Source of the DNA: Trebonia sp963811335 | GTDB lineage: Bacteria; Actinomycetota; Actinomycetes; Streptosporangiales; Streptosporangiaceae | Direction of reading: 5' to 3' | Assembly (NCBI GenBank): GCA_963811335.1 | Contig: CAWERB010000017.1 | Coordinates: 186,001-250,000 of the forward strand | DNA length: 64,000 nucleotides | Shown: positions 44,504 to 52,779 of the stretch, piece by piece | Numbering within the stretch: position 1 is the stretch's first letter | Layout of the letters: each line of letters begins with the position of its first letter | Program-made: the position numbers and the translations under genes | Notes under the pieces: model-generated | Databases searched by the model: none | What the model saw: only the letters and a program-made list of their open reading frames with translations | What the model was told of the DNA's origin: nothing

Positions 44504-45175
44504 ATGACAGGCGGGCAGCGGCTCCGGGTAGTGATCGGCGAGGACTCGGTGCTGCTGCTGGCCGGCCTGGTGAAGCTGCTTGAGAGCGCCGGGTTCGAGA
44601 TCGCGGCGACGGCGGGCGACGGGGACGCGCTCGTCGCCGCCGTCGAGCGCGAGCAGCCGGCCCTGGTGATCGCCGACGTCCGGATGCCCCCGACCCACAC
44701 CGACGAGGGCATCCGGGCGGCGCTGACCATCCGGGGCCGCTGGCCGGACATCGCGATCCTCGTGCTGTCGCAGTACGTGGAGGAGCGGTACGCCGCCGAC
44801 CTGCTGTCCGCGAACACGAGCAGCGTCGGCTACCTGCTCAAGGACCGGGTGGCCGACGTCACCGAGTTCCTTGAGGCGCTGCGGCGGGTCGCGGCCGGCG
44901 GGACCGCGCTCGACCCGGAGGTCGTGGCGCAGCTGTTGCTGCGCCGCGGCGCCGACCCCCTCGCCGCGCTGACCCAGCGGGAGCGTGACGTGCTCGCCCT
45001 CATGGCGGAGGGCCGTTCCAACCCGGAGATCGCCGCCACCCTGGTCATCACGGAGAGCGCGGTCTCCAAGCACATCAACTCGATCTTCGCCAAGCTGGGC
45101 CTGCACCAGGGCGACACCGGCCACCGCCGCGTCCTGGCCGTCCTGCGTTACCTCGGCGCCGCCCCGCCCGCCTGA
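44504..45175 (+). CDS. NarL/LuxR-type response regulator
   Basis: 223 residues from the ATG at 44504. Receiver domain: RVVIGEDSVLLLAGLVKLLE with acidic pair, phospho-acceptor Asp in LVIADVRMPPTHTDEG, YLLKDRV with the Lys. LuxR-type HTH: LTQRERDVLALMAEGRSNPE, IAATLVITESAVSKHINSI and FAKLGL. It is separated from the divergent kinase gene only by the transporter, so it most likely controls both sides of the locus. Confidence 0.9.
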   Translation: MTGGQRLRVVIGEDSVLLLAGLVKLLESAGFEIAATAGDGDALVAAVEREQPALVIADVRMPPTHTDEGIRAALTIRGRWPDIAILVLSQYVEERYAADLLSANTSSVGYLLKDRVADVTEFLEALRRVAAGGTALDPEVVAQLLLRRGADPLAALTQRERDVLALMAEGRSNPEIAATLVITESAVSKHINSIFAKLGLHQGDTGHRRVLAVLRYLGAAPPA

Positions 45176-45384
45176 TACTCCAGCGACAGTTCGTGATCAT
45201 GGGCGCGTCTTGGCTCGTCGTCGGTAGTGGCAGGCTCGGGCCACAGCCTGGTGACAGCGGCGCTAGCATGACCACGCAGCTGGGCAACGGGGTCGGCTGG
45301 CTGCTGGGATAGCCCGGTGAAGAGCACTGGGAGCGATTCGACGGGTCGCTGTGCGAGTTCCTCACGGAATTGGCTCTCAGCCAT
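45148..45384 (-). CDS. Hypothetical small protein
   Basis: A 78-codon frame starting from ATG (MAESQFREELAQRPVESLPV) with acidic C-terminal half, convergent with and overlapping the response regulator 3' end by 28 nt. No family recognised and no clear ribosome binding site. It may be a fragment or chance frame. Confidence 0.25.
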   Translation of the reverse strand: MAESQFREELAQRPVESLPVLFTGLSQQPADPVAQLRGHASAAVTRLWPEPATTDDEPRRAHDHELSLEYQAGGAAPR

Positions 45385-45836
45385 TTCGGCGCGAGCCGCT
45401 TCAAGGATGAATGATTACCAGTGGCAGGGACAAAAGCAGATCGACATCCGGTCGCGCCCAGTGTTCCATGAGAGACGCGTCAGATTACAGGAAGTTTGTG
45501 ACCTGACCTGTGACAGGATCGGCGGCTTATTCCCGCGGCCGGCGGCATCTAGCAGGGCGAGGATGACAGGAAAGGCGCGGTCTGTTCTCCCGAGGCTCGA
45601 CTTTCTATCAGTTTCTGTGTCTCCGGGACCACTTTCTATCAGTTTCTGCGTCGCATTCCGGACATATCGGGCGCAGAAATGACCGAAAGTGATAGGGAGT
45701 TGTCCCCCGGTGCGGGCCCGGCCAGGTTCCGCTCCAGCGGTCACCTCGTGAGACGCTGCAGGCGCGCGGTCGGCGGTGCGGGCGACGCCGGGGACGTGGG
45801 GCTCGCGACGTCGCCGGAGGACGGACAATGGGGTGC
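45385..45836. other. Gene-poor region with direct repeats
   Basis: No reading frame here has convincing composition or homology. It is less GC-rich than the flanks and holds two 22-nt direct repeats (45600-45621 and 45631-45652). A minus-strand frame ending near 45608 contains CPECDAETDRKWSR, which might be a protein remnant, but this is too short to support. Confidence 0.4.
45600..45652. repeat. Two 22-nt direct repeats, 31-nt period
   Basis: ACTTTCTATCAGTTTCTG followed by YGTC at 45600-45621 and 45631-45652, differing at one position and separated by 9 nt. The repeats are AT-rich in a GC-rich genome. Period of about three helix turns suits cooperative binding of a regulator. Only two copies, so not CRISPR. 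Confidence 0.7.
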
Positions 45837-46601
45837 GTGAGCGACGCGAGCAGTGACCCGTGGCGGCTTGAGCGGTTCGTGACGGCACAGGACCGGGGCG
45901 GCACCTACCGGCGCGTGGTCGCCGAACTGCGTGCGGGCGCCAAGGTGAGCCACTGGATGTGGTTTATCTTCCCTCAGGTCGCGGGGCTGGGCATGAGCGC
46001 GACGTCCCGGGAGTATGCGATCTCCTCGGTGCAGGAGACCCGCGCCTACCTCGCCCACCCGGTGCTCGGCCCCCGGCTGCGCGAGTGCGCCCGCGTCGTC
46101 GCGGACACCGAGGGCAGGACCGCCGAGCAGGTCTTCGGGTACGTCGATGCCATGAAGCTCCGCTCATCGATGACGCTGTTCGCCGCCGCTGCCGGAGATG
46201 CCGTTACCGGAGATACAGCGACCGGAGATGCCGCGACGGGGGGAGCCGCGCCGGGGGCTTCCGGCGCCACGGTCTTCCGCGAGGTGCTCGACAAGTACTT
46301 CGGCGGTGTGCCGGACGAGGAGACGCTAGCGCGGTTGCCGCGCTTAGACCTGCACGGCAGACCTGCGCGGCCTGGATCAGCCGCGGCCCTAGCCCCTGTG
46401 GCCGGCGTTTCCCTTCGACCACACCTTCGACCTGAGGCACAATGGGAGCATACGCAAAGCAGCCAGCGGGCCGGAACTGCCCTCTCGGTGGGCGGGCGTG
46501 GCAGAGACATTGCCGCGTTCCTTCGGCCAGCTCACGGGCCCCGGCGGCGGCGTGGTGGAACTGCCCCACGATCTGGCCTGGTCCGGCAGGCGGAGCTTTG
46601 A
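45837..46601 (+). CDS. DUF1810 family protein with extended C-terminus
   Basis: The first 170 residues are a DUF1810 domain: DPWRLERFVTAQDRGGTYRR, VSHWMWFIFPQVAGLGMSAT, SREYAISSVQETRAYLAHPV and EQVFGYVDAMKLRSSMTLFA. The family is usually about 140-150 residues. Two things are unusual: a (G)DxATx pentapeptide array at 46194-46253 inside the domain, and about 85 low-complexity residues after DEETLARL. The tail may be non-native if a stop has been lost by an indel. Function of DUF1810 unknown. Start could also be the ATG at 45828. Confidence 0.72.
   Translation: MSDASSDPWRLERFVTAQDRGGTYRRVVAELRAGAKVSHWMWFIFPQVAGLGMSATSREYAISSVQETRAYLAHPVLGPRLRECARVVADTEGRTAEQVFGYVDAMKLRSSMTLFAAAAGDAVTGDTATGDAATGGAAPGASGATVFREVLDKYFGGVPDEETLARLPRLDLHGRPARPGSAAALAPVAGVSLRPHLRPEAQWEHTQSSQRAGTALSVGGRGRDIAAFLRPAHGPRRRRGGTAPRSGLVRQAEL
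46194..46253 (+). repeat. 15-nt tandem repeat inside the DUF1810 gene
   Basis: Units GGAGATGCCGTTACC, GGAGATACAGCGACC, GGAGATGCCGCGACG and a degraded fourth, encoding GDAVT, GDTAT, GDAAT and GGAAP. Confidence 0.85.
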
Positions 46602-46800
46602 CCTCGCCAATCCCGTCCAGCGGTACATGTACCACATGACCGTGCTCACCTCAGGAATCACGTCCGAGCACTTCACAAGCTGGCTTAACGGGGACCGGCT
46701 GCGGTCAGAATGGTCACGTCTCGGCCTTCCTCAGCCACTGCGGCGAGTATGGGAGGCACAATTCCCGGAACTGAGCGGCGGCAGCCGCCTGGGGGCCCCG
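46498..46800 (+). CDS. Small actinobacterial hypothetical protein (3' end uncertain)
   Basis: From the GTG at 46498 the translation reads MAETLPRSFGQLTGPGGGVV then ELPHDLAWSGRRSFDLANP, MYHMTVLTSG and LRRVWEAQFPEL. The pattern (LP-RF-LxGP near the start, LPxxLxWSGRxxFDL, and xRRxWExxFPEL at the end) is one I associate with roughly 100-residue actinobacterial proteins of unknown function. After FPEL the frame runs on antisense to the patatin gene as far as 47451, which is unlikely to be real. A TGA lies one frame away at 46772, so an indel may have removed the stop. Confidence 0.5.
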
Positions 46801-46802
46801 CC

Positions 46803-47645
46803 TCAGCAGGCAGCCGGCAGGCCGCCCCGGCCTTGCGCGCGCCCGGCCGTGGCGGCGGGCGCCCGGGTCGCCGGGTCGAGTGCGTTGGTGCCGATCGCCG
46901 CGAGCGAGGCCTCATCGGGGGAGATCAGCGTCACCGTCGCCCCGCCCTCCTTCAGGCCCGCGAGCACCTCGCGCAGCGGCATCGGCGTCGGCAGCGGCGA
47001 GTCAAGCCCGAGCGGCGAGAGCACGGTAATCCGGGCGACGCCCGCGGCGAGGTCGGCGTTGTCGGCCGACCGGACCCCGCCGTCCATGTACCGGCGGCCG
47101 CCGATGGTGACCGGCGGCCAGATGCCGGGCACCGCCGAGCTGGCGGCCACCGCGTCCACCAGGCTGACCCCGGACGCGGCGTCGAAAACGGCGAGCTCAC
47201 CGGAAACGCAGTCGACCGCGGTCAGCTTGGTCGGCGTGACCGGCCAGTCCCGCGACGGCAGCCGCGACTCGATCACCGCGATCCGGTCCGGCTCGGGCAC
47301 CGTGTCCGCGTCAAGCGCGAACCGGCCGAAGTTGCGCAGCTGCTCGACCAGGGTGCTCGCCCCGGCCAGGTACGGCTCGAGGTCGGCGGCGAACTTGACC
47401 CAGTTGATCACCGCCATCAGCTCCCTGGACTGCAGCGCGGGATCGACCTGACGCGCGTACAGCTCTTGCAGCGGCAGGCCGCTGCCGAGCTGTGCGGCCA
47501 CGTTCGCGCCCGCCGAGGTCCCGATGACCGTGCCGGCGCCGGCGATGTCCTGCCCGGCCTCGGCGAGCCCGAGAAGCAGGCCCGTCATCCACGCGATCCC
47601 CGCGACCCCGCCCCCGCCAAGTACCAGCGCATGCCCGTCGGCCAT
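46803..47645 (-). CDS. Patatin-like phospholipase
   Basis: 280 residues from the ATG at 47645. The catalytic architecture is complete: oxyanion loop ALVLGGGGVAGIAW, nucleophile in VIGTSAGANV (GxSxG), and the Asp in RRYMDGGVRSADNADL (DGG). SSAVPGIWPPVTIGG is typical of the bacterial patatin branch. A lipid acyl hydrolase, probably cytosolic as no signal peptide is seen. The longer frame opening at 48059 overlaps the ASCH gene and is rejected. Confidence 0.9.
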   Translation of the reverse strand: MADGHALVLGGGGVAGIAWMTGLLLGLAEAGQDIAGAGTVIGTSAGANVAAQLGSGLPLQELYARQVDPALQSRELMAVINWVKFAADLEPYLAGASTLVEQLRNFGRFALDADTVPEPDRIAVIESRLPSRDWPVTPTKLTAVDCVSGELAVFDAASGVSLVDAVAASSAVPGIWPPVTIGGRRYMDGGVRSADNADLAAGVARITVLSPLGLDSPLPTPMPLREVLAGLKEGGATVTLISPDEASLAAIGTNALDPATRAPAATAGRAQGRGGLPAAC

Positions 47646-47738
47646 AGCCCGTAACGCTAGCACGGCCCGCCGCTCCCGCCCGGTGGCGGCCGCGGGTCCG
47701 CTCGGCCCTGGCCGGCGCCGGCCGTTACGCTGGCTCCC

Positions 47739-48215
47739 ATGGAAGCTGGACGGCTGAGCGTCGGGGAGTTCGCGTTCCCCGGCCCGCTGCGCGATCAACT
47801 GGTGGCGGCGATCCTCGACGGGACCAAGACCACGACCACCGGGCTGGCCGAGGACTACGAGCGGGAGGGCGAGCCGCTGCCGCGCCCCGGCGACCGTGAG
47901 GTGGTGATCGACTCGGCCGGCGACCCGGTCACGCTGATCGAGGTCGTCGCGGCCCGGGTGGTCCGCGTCGGCGACGTAGACCTGGCGCACGCGATCGGCG
48001 AGGGCGAGGGGTACGCCAGCGTCGCCGAGTGGCGCGCCGGGCACGAGGCGTTCTGGCACTCCGCCGAGATGCGCGAGTGCATCGGCGATCCCTCGTTCAC
48101 GGTGAACGACGACACGCTGGCGGTGGCCATCGAGTTCCGCGTGGTCGCCGGCGAGGAGGACCTGGACCTGGTTGCCCTGCTGCGCCAGGCCCGGGCCGCG
48201 GCGGCGGCCCGATGA
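47739..48215 (+). CDS. ASCH domain protein
   Basis: 158 residues. FAFPGPLRDQLVAAILDGTK, TTTTGLAEDYEREGEPLPRP and GDREVVIDSAGDPVTLIEVV carry the ASCH-type pattern (GxKTxT...G...V), followed by GEGYASVAEWRAGHEAFW. ASCH domains have a PUA-like fold; some members are amidohydrolases acting on N4-acetylcytidine, others bind RNA. The stop overlaps the aminotransferase start (ATGA), so they are cotranslated. Confidence 0.82.
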   Translation: MEAGRLSVGEFAFPGPLRDQLVAAILDGTKTTTTGLAEDYEREGEPLPRPGDREVVIDSAGDPVTLIEVVAARVVRVGDVDLAHAIGEGEGYASVAEWRAGHEAFWHSAEMRECIGDPSFTVNDDTLAVAIEFRVVAGEEDLDLVALLRQARAAAAAR

Positions 48216-49541
48216 GCGCCCTGATCCCGTCGACCACGCGTTCGCTGCCGATGGCGGTGGCCGCGAAGGGCGCCAGGATCTTCGATGAGGAAGGTCTCGA
48301 CTACATCGACGCCTCCTCGGGCCCGCTCGCCGTCACGCTCGGGCACGGCCACCCGCGAGTGCTCGCGGCCATCGCCGACCAGTTCAGCGCCGTCGACTAC
48401 GTGCACCGCACGCAGTTTCGGAACTCCGCGGCGGAGACCCTCGCCACCCTGGTCACCCAGCGGCTCGGCGGCGGGCTCGACCACGTGATGTTCGTGAGCA
48501 GCGGGTCCGAGGCGAACGAGCTCGCCATGAAATTCGCCTACCTGTACTGGGCGGCGCAGGGCCGCGACGACAAGCACCGGTTCGTGTCCGGGTCGGTCAG
48601 CTACCACGGCAACACGGCCGGCGCGCTGGGCGCGTCGGGGCAGCCCCGGTACGCCGCGCCGTACCGCCCGCTGGTCCGTGCGGGGGAGACGCTCAGCGCC
48701 CCGCAGGTCTACCGGCTGCCCGTGCCCGAGGGCAGCACCGCGGCGGCCGAGTGCGTGGCCCGGCTCCGCGCGGAGTTCGCCCGGCTTGACCTGCGGCGGA
48801 CCGCCGCGGTCCTGTTCGAGGGGGTAGGCGGTTCCGGTAGCGGCGTCCTCGTGCCGCCGCCCGGCTTCCTCGAGGAACTGCGCCGCCTCTGCGACGCCCA
48901 CGACGTGCTGTGGATCAGCGACGAGGTCATGTCCGGGTTCGGCCGCACCGGCGCCTGGTTCGCCTTCCAGCACTCCGGCGCGGTGCCGGACATCGTGACC
49001 TTTGCCAAGGGCGCGGCCGGCGGCACCCTGCCACTGGGCGGCGCCGCCCTGTCCGGGAGGCTCTGGCGGCGGATCAGTGCCGTCTACCCGGCCATGTCCG
49101 CCGGGCACACGTTCACCAACAGCGCGCTGGCCTGCGCGGCCGGCATCGCGACCATCGAGGCGATCGAGGACGAGGGCCTGCTCGGCCGGGTCGCCGACCG
49201 GGGCGCCTGGCTCGGCGGGCGGCTGCGCGAGCTGGCAGGCGGAATTCCCCTTCCTGGGCGACGTCCGCGGCCTGGGCTACATGTGGGGCCTTGAGTTCGT
49301 CGCCGACCCGGTGACGCGGCAGCCCCCGGAGCCCGCGCTCGACGTCACCGCCAAGGCGGTCGCCGCCGCGGCCGCCAGCCGGCTGATCGTCTACCCCGCC
49401 CGTTTCTGCGTCGACGGCACGCGCGGCGACGCCCTCCTCATCGGGCCGCCGCTCACCGCCACCGACGAGGAACTCGAGGAACTGCTCTCCCGGCTGCACG
49501 CCGCGCTGACCGCGCTGCGCCCGCTGTTCCCGGCCGCTTAG
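48212..49541 (+). CDS. Class III PLP-dependent aminotransferase (one-base frameshift)
   Basis: Fold-type I enzyme. Seen: IDASSGPLAVTLGHGHPRVL, VMFVSSGSEANELAMKFAYL, VSYHGNTAGALGASG, WISDEVMSGFGRTGAWFAF, and the PLP Lys in VTFAKGAAGGTLPLGG. After RLRELA the match moves to another frame (AEFPFLGDVRGLGYMWGLEF) down to the stop at 49541. One extra base near 49241 explains it; corrected length 442 residues. Omega-amino acid or dialkylglycine-type transaminases are closest in pattern; substrate unknown. Confidence 0.85.
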
Positions 49542-49739
49542 CGGGCAATCAGACCCGGCGACCAGCTTGCCGGAATTCTGGCTTTCTGGCATCCCGGGCG
49601 AACGCCCTCGCGGCTCATTCCGCGCCGCCTCGACCTCAAAATAACTTTACGTTTACGCTCCGTCACGCATTGCGACCGCGCTACGCTACCTGCGCTCAGC
49701 ACGCGTCCCAGGTATCACTGCGAACGGAGGCTGTCACAG

Positions 49740-51275
49740 ATGCCGCAGCCAGACGACAACCGCCTAGCCAAATGGCCAGGTCGCAAGACGTCCGGTACCA
49801 GCAGTTCACGCACCGCACCGATCAGGGCCAGGTATTGCTGCGCCGCTTTCTCCGTTATGGGAGCGCTGGCCGCCATCGCATTCGCCGTACCCGCGACCGC
49901 GGCTTCGACAGCGCGGGAAGGAGTCACGCTCTCGAGTAACCCGCTTGGCGTCAACGTGGCGCCATGGCAGACGGCGAACCTGAACACAGACGCGCGCGAG
50001 CGCATGGAAAGCGCTCTCAAGGAACTCGGCCCGGCGATCGCGGTTCGCTATGGCGGCGGTGTCTTCGCCGACGCGGACAACCAGGTGATCGGGCGTAACA
50101 CCAATGGCATATCGCAGGCAGGCGACCAGACCAGCGACTTCTGGGGAGACGACTCAGACAGTGACGCGCTGCCGTTCTCCCGCTACGTGCCCGAGGCCAG
50201 GAACGTCCACGCCAGCGTCATGGTGACGATCAACTACGGGACAGGAACGCCCGCTCTCGCCGGGCAATGGCTTCGCAGCATCCGCGAGCATGACGACCCG
50301 GTGACGGGCGTAGAGATCGGCAACGAGCCGTACGGCTGCTCCTCGCCCGACAAGGAGATCACCCAAGGGCCGGTCTGGGACACCTCGTACGAGCCCAACG
50401 TGCCCGAGAAATGCCCGTACCGCCAGGCCGGGGGCGGATCGCCGGGCATCAGGTGGTTCGCCCGGTCGTTCATCGCGCACGCGCCGGCGTTCATCGAGGC
50501 CGTGCACCTGGCCGACCCGTCAGTCAAGGTGGTGCTGCCGTACGCCATTTCCCCGCCGCGCGACGGCGGCCACGTGTGGGACGAGGCGATCATGTCGGCG
50601 CTGAAGGGCTGGCAGGGCGTCAACGTGCTGTGGTACCCGAGCCACACGTGGAGCAACCCGTCATCGCAGACCGCGCTTTCCTGGCTCACGCAGATACCCG
50701 CGCGCGCCGCGGGGATCAAGGCCCACCTGCGCGAGTTCGCGCCCAAGGCGTTCTGGATGATCGGCGAGGAGAACATAGCCAACCATCCCACCTGGGCGGT
50801 GTGCACGCCGATGAGCGCGGTGTTCGCCGCGGGATCGGCGCTCGCGTGGCTCGCGGAAGGTGCGAGGAACGTCAACTGGTGGGGAGAGTCCGACGGCAAC
50901 AACTCTTACGGCCGGTGCCGGAACCGGGATTTCTCGATGTTCGACCGGACCGGTTACCCGCTGCCGCCGTACAAGGGTTTCCTGCTCGCGTCCAAACTCG
51001 CTCAGCCGCATGCGGATCTCAGCATCGTCAGCACGGGGAACGACAACGTTCTCGCTTACCACGCCAGGCTAAGCGACGGCCGCCAGGCCGCGGCGTTCAT
51101 CAACATCAACGCCGGCGGGTCAGAAAAGGTCTCTGGCCCGGCGATTGGCGGCGGCACGCTGACGCAACTGCAATACCAAAGCAGTAAAGCGGCGATAGCG
51201 CAGAATCGGATGTCTTCCGGGTCGGTCAAGACGATCACGCTCCCGAAGGATTCCGTGACGGTTTTCATGAATTAG
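49740..51275 (+). CDS. Secreted TIM-barrel glycoside hydrolase (clan GH-A type)
   Basis: 511 residues; the ATG at 49740 follows GGAGG by 9 nt. An N-terminal signal region ends at ATAAS after a hydrophobic run (AAFSVMGALAAIAFAVPATA). The barrel shows GVEIGNEPYG, the acid/base Asn-Glu of clan GH-A, and AFWMIGEENIANHPTWAV as likely nucleophile strand, with NVLWYPSHTW between. The closing beta-sandwich ends in SVKTITLPKDSVTVFMN. It resembles GH39/51/79-like enzymes, but the family cannot be fixed by eye. Secreted polysaccharide or glycoside degradation. A strong terminator follows. Confidence 0.75.
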   Translation: MPQPDDNRLAKWPGRKTSGTSSSRTAPIRARYCCAAFSVMGALAAIAFAVPATAASTAREGVTLSSNPLGVNVAPWQTANLNTDARERMESALKELGPAIAVRYGGGVFADADNQVIGRNTNGISQAGDQTSDFWGDDSDSDALPFSRYVPEARNVHASVMVTINYGTGTPALAGQWLRSIREHDDPVTGVEIGNEPYGCSSPDKEITQGPVWDTSYEPNVPEKCPYRQAGGGSPGIRWFARSFIAHAPAFIEAVHLADPSVKVVLPYAISPPRDGGHVWDEAIMSALKGWQGVNVLWYPSHTWSNPSSQTALSWLTQIPARAAGIKAHLREFAPKAFWMIGEENIANHPTWAVCTPMSAVFAAGSALAWLAEGARNVNWWGESDGNNSYGRCRNRDFSMFDRTGYPLPPYKGFLLASKLAQPHADLSIVSTGNDNVLAYHARLSDGRQAAAFININAGGSEKVSGPAIGGGTLTQLQYQSSKAAIAQNRMSSGSVKTITLPKDSVTVFMN

Positions 51276-51283
51276 TTTCCGTG

Positions 51284-51322
51284 GCGGGTCGTGCCCTCGC
51301 CGGCGGTGAGGGCACGACCCGC
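51284..51322 (+). terminator. Strong hairpin after the secreted glycosidase
   Basis: GCGGGTCGTGCCCTC (51284-51298) with an exact complement at 51308-51322; the 9-nt loop itself contains GCCGGC. It begins 8 nt after the stop codon. Confidence 0.85.
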
Positions 51323-51411
51323 GGCCGCGGTATTAAGGTACCGCCGGGCATCATCCGGAACGAGGGCGTGTTCCACCACCCCGTCCCCGCGATTGACCAG
51401 CGGCTTAGGTG

Positions 51412-52779
51412 ATGGTTACCCTCGCTCATGTCATGACCGTCAGACTGCGCCGTCCCGGGCTGAGCCTCATCCTGCTGATCCTCGCGGGTGCCCTGGCGCT
51501 CGCCTGGTGGGAACTGAGCGTCCCGGTGTTCTCGATCGTCGCGATCACGGTCGTGTCCATCGTGGCGTTGTACTTCGGCGTCAGGGATGCCTTCAGCCAG
51601 ACGCAGCCGGACGAGCTCGCGTCGCGCGGCATCTACCCGGATGACCGGAGCCTGCCGGTGTACGACCCTGGCCTGCGCCGGGACTGGACGCCGATGCTCT
51701 CGGCATCCGTCAGCCAGTGGATGACGAGCAGGCACACCCGGCCAAGCAAGGCGATCCGGCGGAGCACGGGCCGCCCGGCGGCGATAACAAAGGCTGGGCG
51801 CGGCCGGGCCCCGGCCGCCCAGCCGACCGGGGCTTTCCCGCCCGCCCGGAGCGCCCAGCCCGCCCAGCGGGTCGAGATGCTCACACCGGACGCCACCGTC
51901 AACTTCGCGAGTGAACGGCGGAATGCGGACCTCGACGACCTGTTCACCGCCCTGGACCGTGAGCTGATCGGGCTCGTCCCCGTGAAGAAGAAGGTCGAGC
52001 AGATCGGCGCGCTGCTGCTTGTCGACCGCGCGCGGCAGCGGTTCGGGCTCACCGCGTCCAGGCCGAACCTGCACATGTGCTTCACCGGCGCTCCTGGTAC
52101 GGGCAAGACCACCGTCGCGCTGATGATGGCCGGCCTGCTGCAGCGGCTCGGCTACCTGGAGACGGGCCATCTCGTGCACGCCATGCGCGATGACCTGGTG
52201 GGGGAGTACATCGGCCAGACCGCGCCGAAGACCAGGTACGTCCTGTCCAAGGCGATGGGCGGCGTGCTTTTTATCGACGAGGCCTACTCGCTGTTCCGCG
52301 ACGACGACTCACGGGACTACGGGCAGGAATGCGTCGACATCCTCATGCAGGTGATGGAGAACTACCGGGACCGGCTGGTGGTGGTGATGGCCGGGTACAA
52401 GGACCGGATGGACCGCTTCTTCGAGTCCAACCCCGGCATGAGGTCGCGCCTGGCGCACCACCTGGATTTCGCCGACTACCAGACGGATGAGCTGCTCGCG
52501 ATCGGGCAGCTGATGCTCGGCAAGTCGTCGTACTACCTGTCGGCGGAGGCGGCGACGGCCTTGCGCGACTACCTGTCGGGTCAGCTGGGGCGGCCGGAGT
52601 TCGCCAACGCGCGCAGTGTCCGCAACGTCCTTGAGTTCGCGCGGCTCCGGCACGCCTACCGCCTCACCGCCGAGCTGGACCGGCCCTGGGGCAAAGACGA
52701 CCTGATGCGCCTGGAGCCGGCGGACGTGCTGCCCAGCCTGTCGGCCGCCCCGGTGGGCGGAGCGGGCACTAAGCCGTAA
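51412..52779 (+). CDS. CbbX/CfxQ-like AAA+ ATPase with membrane anchor
   Basis: About 455 residues. Two closely spaced hydrophobic segments lie at the N-terminus (LSLILLILAGALALAWWELS, VPVFSIVAITVVSIVALYFG), then a basic Pro/Ala-rich linker to about residue 165, then a full AAA+ module: LIGLVPVKKKVEQIGALLLV, Walker A CFTGAPGTGKTTVALMM, pore-loop-like DLVGEYIGQTAPKTRYVLSK, Walker B AMGGVLFIDEAYSLF, VVMAGYKDRMDRFFESNPGM, RSRLAHHLDFADY and FANARSVRNVLEFARLR. The module follows CbbX, the red-type Rubisco activase, almost motif by motif, but CbbX is soluble and no Rubisco gene is here. GTG at 51409 or ATG at 51433 are alternative starts. Overlaps the GH1 3' end by 11 nt. Confidence 0.85.
   Translation: MVTLAHVMTVRLRRPGLSLILLILAGALALAWWELSVPVFSIVAITVVSIVALYFGVRDAFSQTQPDELASRGIYPDDRSLPVYDPGLRRDWTPMLSASVSQWMTSRHTRPSKAIRRSTGRPAAITKAGRGRAPAAQPTGAFPPARSAQPAQRVEMLTPDATVNFASERRNADLDDLFTALDRELIGLVPVKKKVEQIGALLLVDRARQRFGLTASRPNLHMCFTGAPGTGKTTVALMMAGLLQRLGYLETGHLVHAMRDDLVGEYIGQTAPKTRYVLSKAMGGVLFIDEAYSLFRDDDSRDYGQECVDILMQVMENYRDRLVVVMAGYKDRMDRFFESNPGMRSRLAHHLDFADYQTDELLAIGQLMLGKSSYYLSAEAATALRDYLSGQLGRPEFANARSVRNVLEFARLRHAYRLTAELDRPWGKDDLMRLEPADVLPSLSAAPVGGAGTKP

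Noticed and set aside
45600..45652. CRISPR array
   Set aside because: Only two repeats with a 9-nt spacer, and no cas genes.
46803..48059. Patatin frame extended upstream to 48059
   Set aside because: It overlaps the ASCH gene on the other strand; the oxyanion loop lies a few residues after the ATG at 47645, as expected.
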